DNA from: Paenibacillus guangzhouensis
Lineage (GTDB): Bacteria; Bacillota; Bacilli; Paenibacillales; Paenibacillaceae
Direction: 5' to 3'
Assembly (NCBI RefSeq): GCF_009363075.1
Contig: NZ_CP045293.1
Coordinates: 1,426,001-1,490,000, forward strand
DNA: 64,000 nucleotides
Part shown: in pieces, positions 63,351 through 64,000 of the stretch
Numbering within the stretch: position 1 is the stretch's first letter
Layout of the letters: every line of letters starts with the position of its first letter
Notes under the pieces: generated by a model
Told to the model about the DNA's origin: nothing
Databases searched by the model: none
The model's input: only the letters and a program-made list of their open reading frames with translations
Made by a program: the position numbers and the translations under genes

Positions 63351-63530
63351 TTGAATTCTCCTTTTTCTATAATCATCATTATAGTTTAATCCGTTTTCTA
63401 CCAAATTCCAACATGTAAAAGATTCCAATTGCAATAAAGCCAGTGGACGTCGAAATTACCTAAGAAGCAAATAAGAGACCACCCCCTGGGTATGCGCATA
63501 TAATATCCGGAACCAGAAGGAGGAGATCAA

Positions 63531-63890
63531 ATGCATCAGACGAATCCTATCTATGCGAGTTATCCTTGGTACTCACATCCCGCCGAGAGGTACCCGGTTA
63601 CAGATAATCCGCAGGATGTTAAGCTTATGCAGCTATCGGCGAAAAATTTTCTTGTACCAGTGCAAGAACTGCATCAACTGTTGCATCATATTGCCAACAA
63701 TCCTCAATTTGCGAAGGATTTAAAAACAGCGGCTTCGCTGAGCCAAGAGGATAAAGTGAAGAGTATGATTCAATCGACTGGCATTCAAACACCGATAAAG
63801 ATTAGTTTTAGTCCAGAAGGCATTACCGTCATGTTTCAACCGGCGAATACGGCAGCATGCTTTGCGATCCGGCTAAGTCTATGCTGGTAG
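63531..63890 (+). CDS. Small protein of unknown function
   Basis: 119 residues, ATG 63531 with AGGAGGAG upstream, so a likely real gene. The N-terminus is Tyr/Pro-rich (YASYPWYSHPAERYP), the middle helical, the C-terminus beta-like (IKISFSPEGITVMFQP). No membrane segment or known motif. I do not recognise the family. Its terminator follows. Confidence 0.7.
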   Translation: MHQTNPIYASYPWYSHPAERYPVTDNPQDVKLMQLSAKNFLVPVQELHQLLHHIANNPQFAKDLKTAASLSQEDKVKSMIQSTGIQTPIKISFSPEGITVMFQPANTAACFAIRLSLCW

Positions 63891-63917
63891 TGTAATGAAG
63901 GATCAACATCGGCCCCA

Positions 63918-63972
63918 AAAAAGCTTTCCATGTAGCTGCAATGCTAACGATGGAGGGCTTTTATTTTTTTAG
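63918..63972 (+). terminator. Terminator at the right end
   Basis: AAGCTTTCCAT / ATGGAGGGCTT stem (G-T pairs) followed by a T-rich tail ending in T6. Confidence 0.75.
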
Positions 63973-64000
63973 TATATGAAAAACATTCTTTTCTCAAAGC

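Noticed and set aside
1-64000. CRISPR arrays, tRNA or rRNA genes, insertion sequences, phage genes
   Set aside because: No regular short repeats with spacers, no tRNA cloverleaf or CCA end, and no transposase, integrase or phage structural frame were found by reading.

Overview
The window reads as chromosomal DNA of a Paenibacillus-like, spore-former-type Firmicute. The support is strong AGGAGG-type ribosome binding sites with frequent GTG and TTG starts, many lipoproteins, an SLH-domain exoprotein, YesM/YesN-type two-component genes next to carbohydrate ABC transporters, many AraC-type regulators, and abundant hairpin-plus-T terminators. I saw no rRNA, tRNA, CRISPR array, insertion sequence or phage module.

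Layout. 1-10.5 kb is a rhamnose locus: two GH78 alpha-L-rhamnosidase genes (the first runs off the left edge), an AraC regulator, and a rha catabolic run (aldolase/dehydrogenase, isomerase rhaA, kinase rhaB, DeoR-type regulator). The run is decayed: single-base frameshifts in three genes, large internal deletions in the first and last, and an in-frame TAG at codon 9 of the second rhamnosidase gene. 10.6-15.8 kb holds export genes: an MFS pump with its TetR repressor and palindromic operators, and an Fsr-like MFS plus an ABC ATPase divergent from an AraC regulator. 15.8-24.8 kb holds two OmpR/EnvZ-type two-component pairs and likely targets: an SLH-anchored serine hydrolase, a PD40-propeller lipoprotein and a stalk-domain protein. 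25.4-31.2 kb holds a 1.2-kaa secreted purple-acid-phosphatase-like protein with internal DNA repeats and a GH29 fucosidase facing an AraC gene. 31.4-34.0 kb holds a kinase remnant and a Crp/Fnr regulator, nucleoside phosphorylase and PnuC-like transporter operon.

34.2-42.3 kb is the most interesting block: a five-gene operon of a SWIM zinc-finger protein, a HEAT-like solenoid, a MoxR AAA+ ATPase, a DUF5682-like protein with GxxH/E motifs, and a VWA protein. It is followed by a Rieske-helical fusion. The operon belongs to a widespread, largely uncharacterised MoxR-VWA-SWIM family (compare E. coli yehLMPQ) and looks complete.

44.4-47.4 kb has an AT-rich histidine phosphatase, a broken aminoglycoside-phosphotransferase-like gene, a TipA-like MerR regulator and a HAD hydrolase whose ribosome binding site contains a G9 tract. 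47.5-55.2 kb is an LplABC-like sugar importer (two permeases, a binding protein) with a YesMN-like kinase and regulator and a second binding protein. 55.4-64 kb has an AraC-GyrI regulator, an operon of lipoprotein, serine hydrolase, ECF sigma factor and membrane anchor protein, two VOC proteins, a sugar-binding-protein remnant, an alpha/beta hydrolase with an abnormal tail, a lipoprotein and a small unknown protein.

All functions are read from sequence motifs and family memory; no database search was possible.
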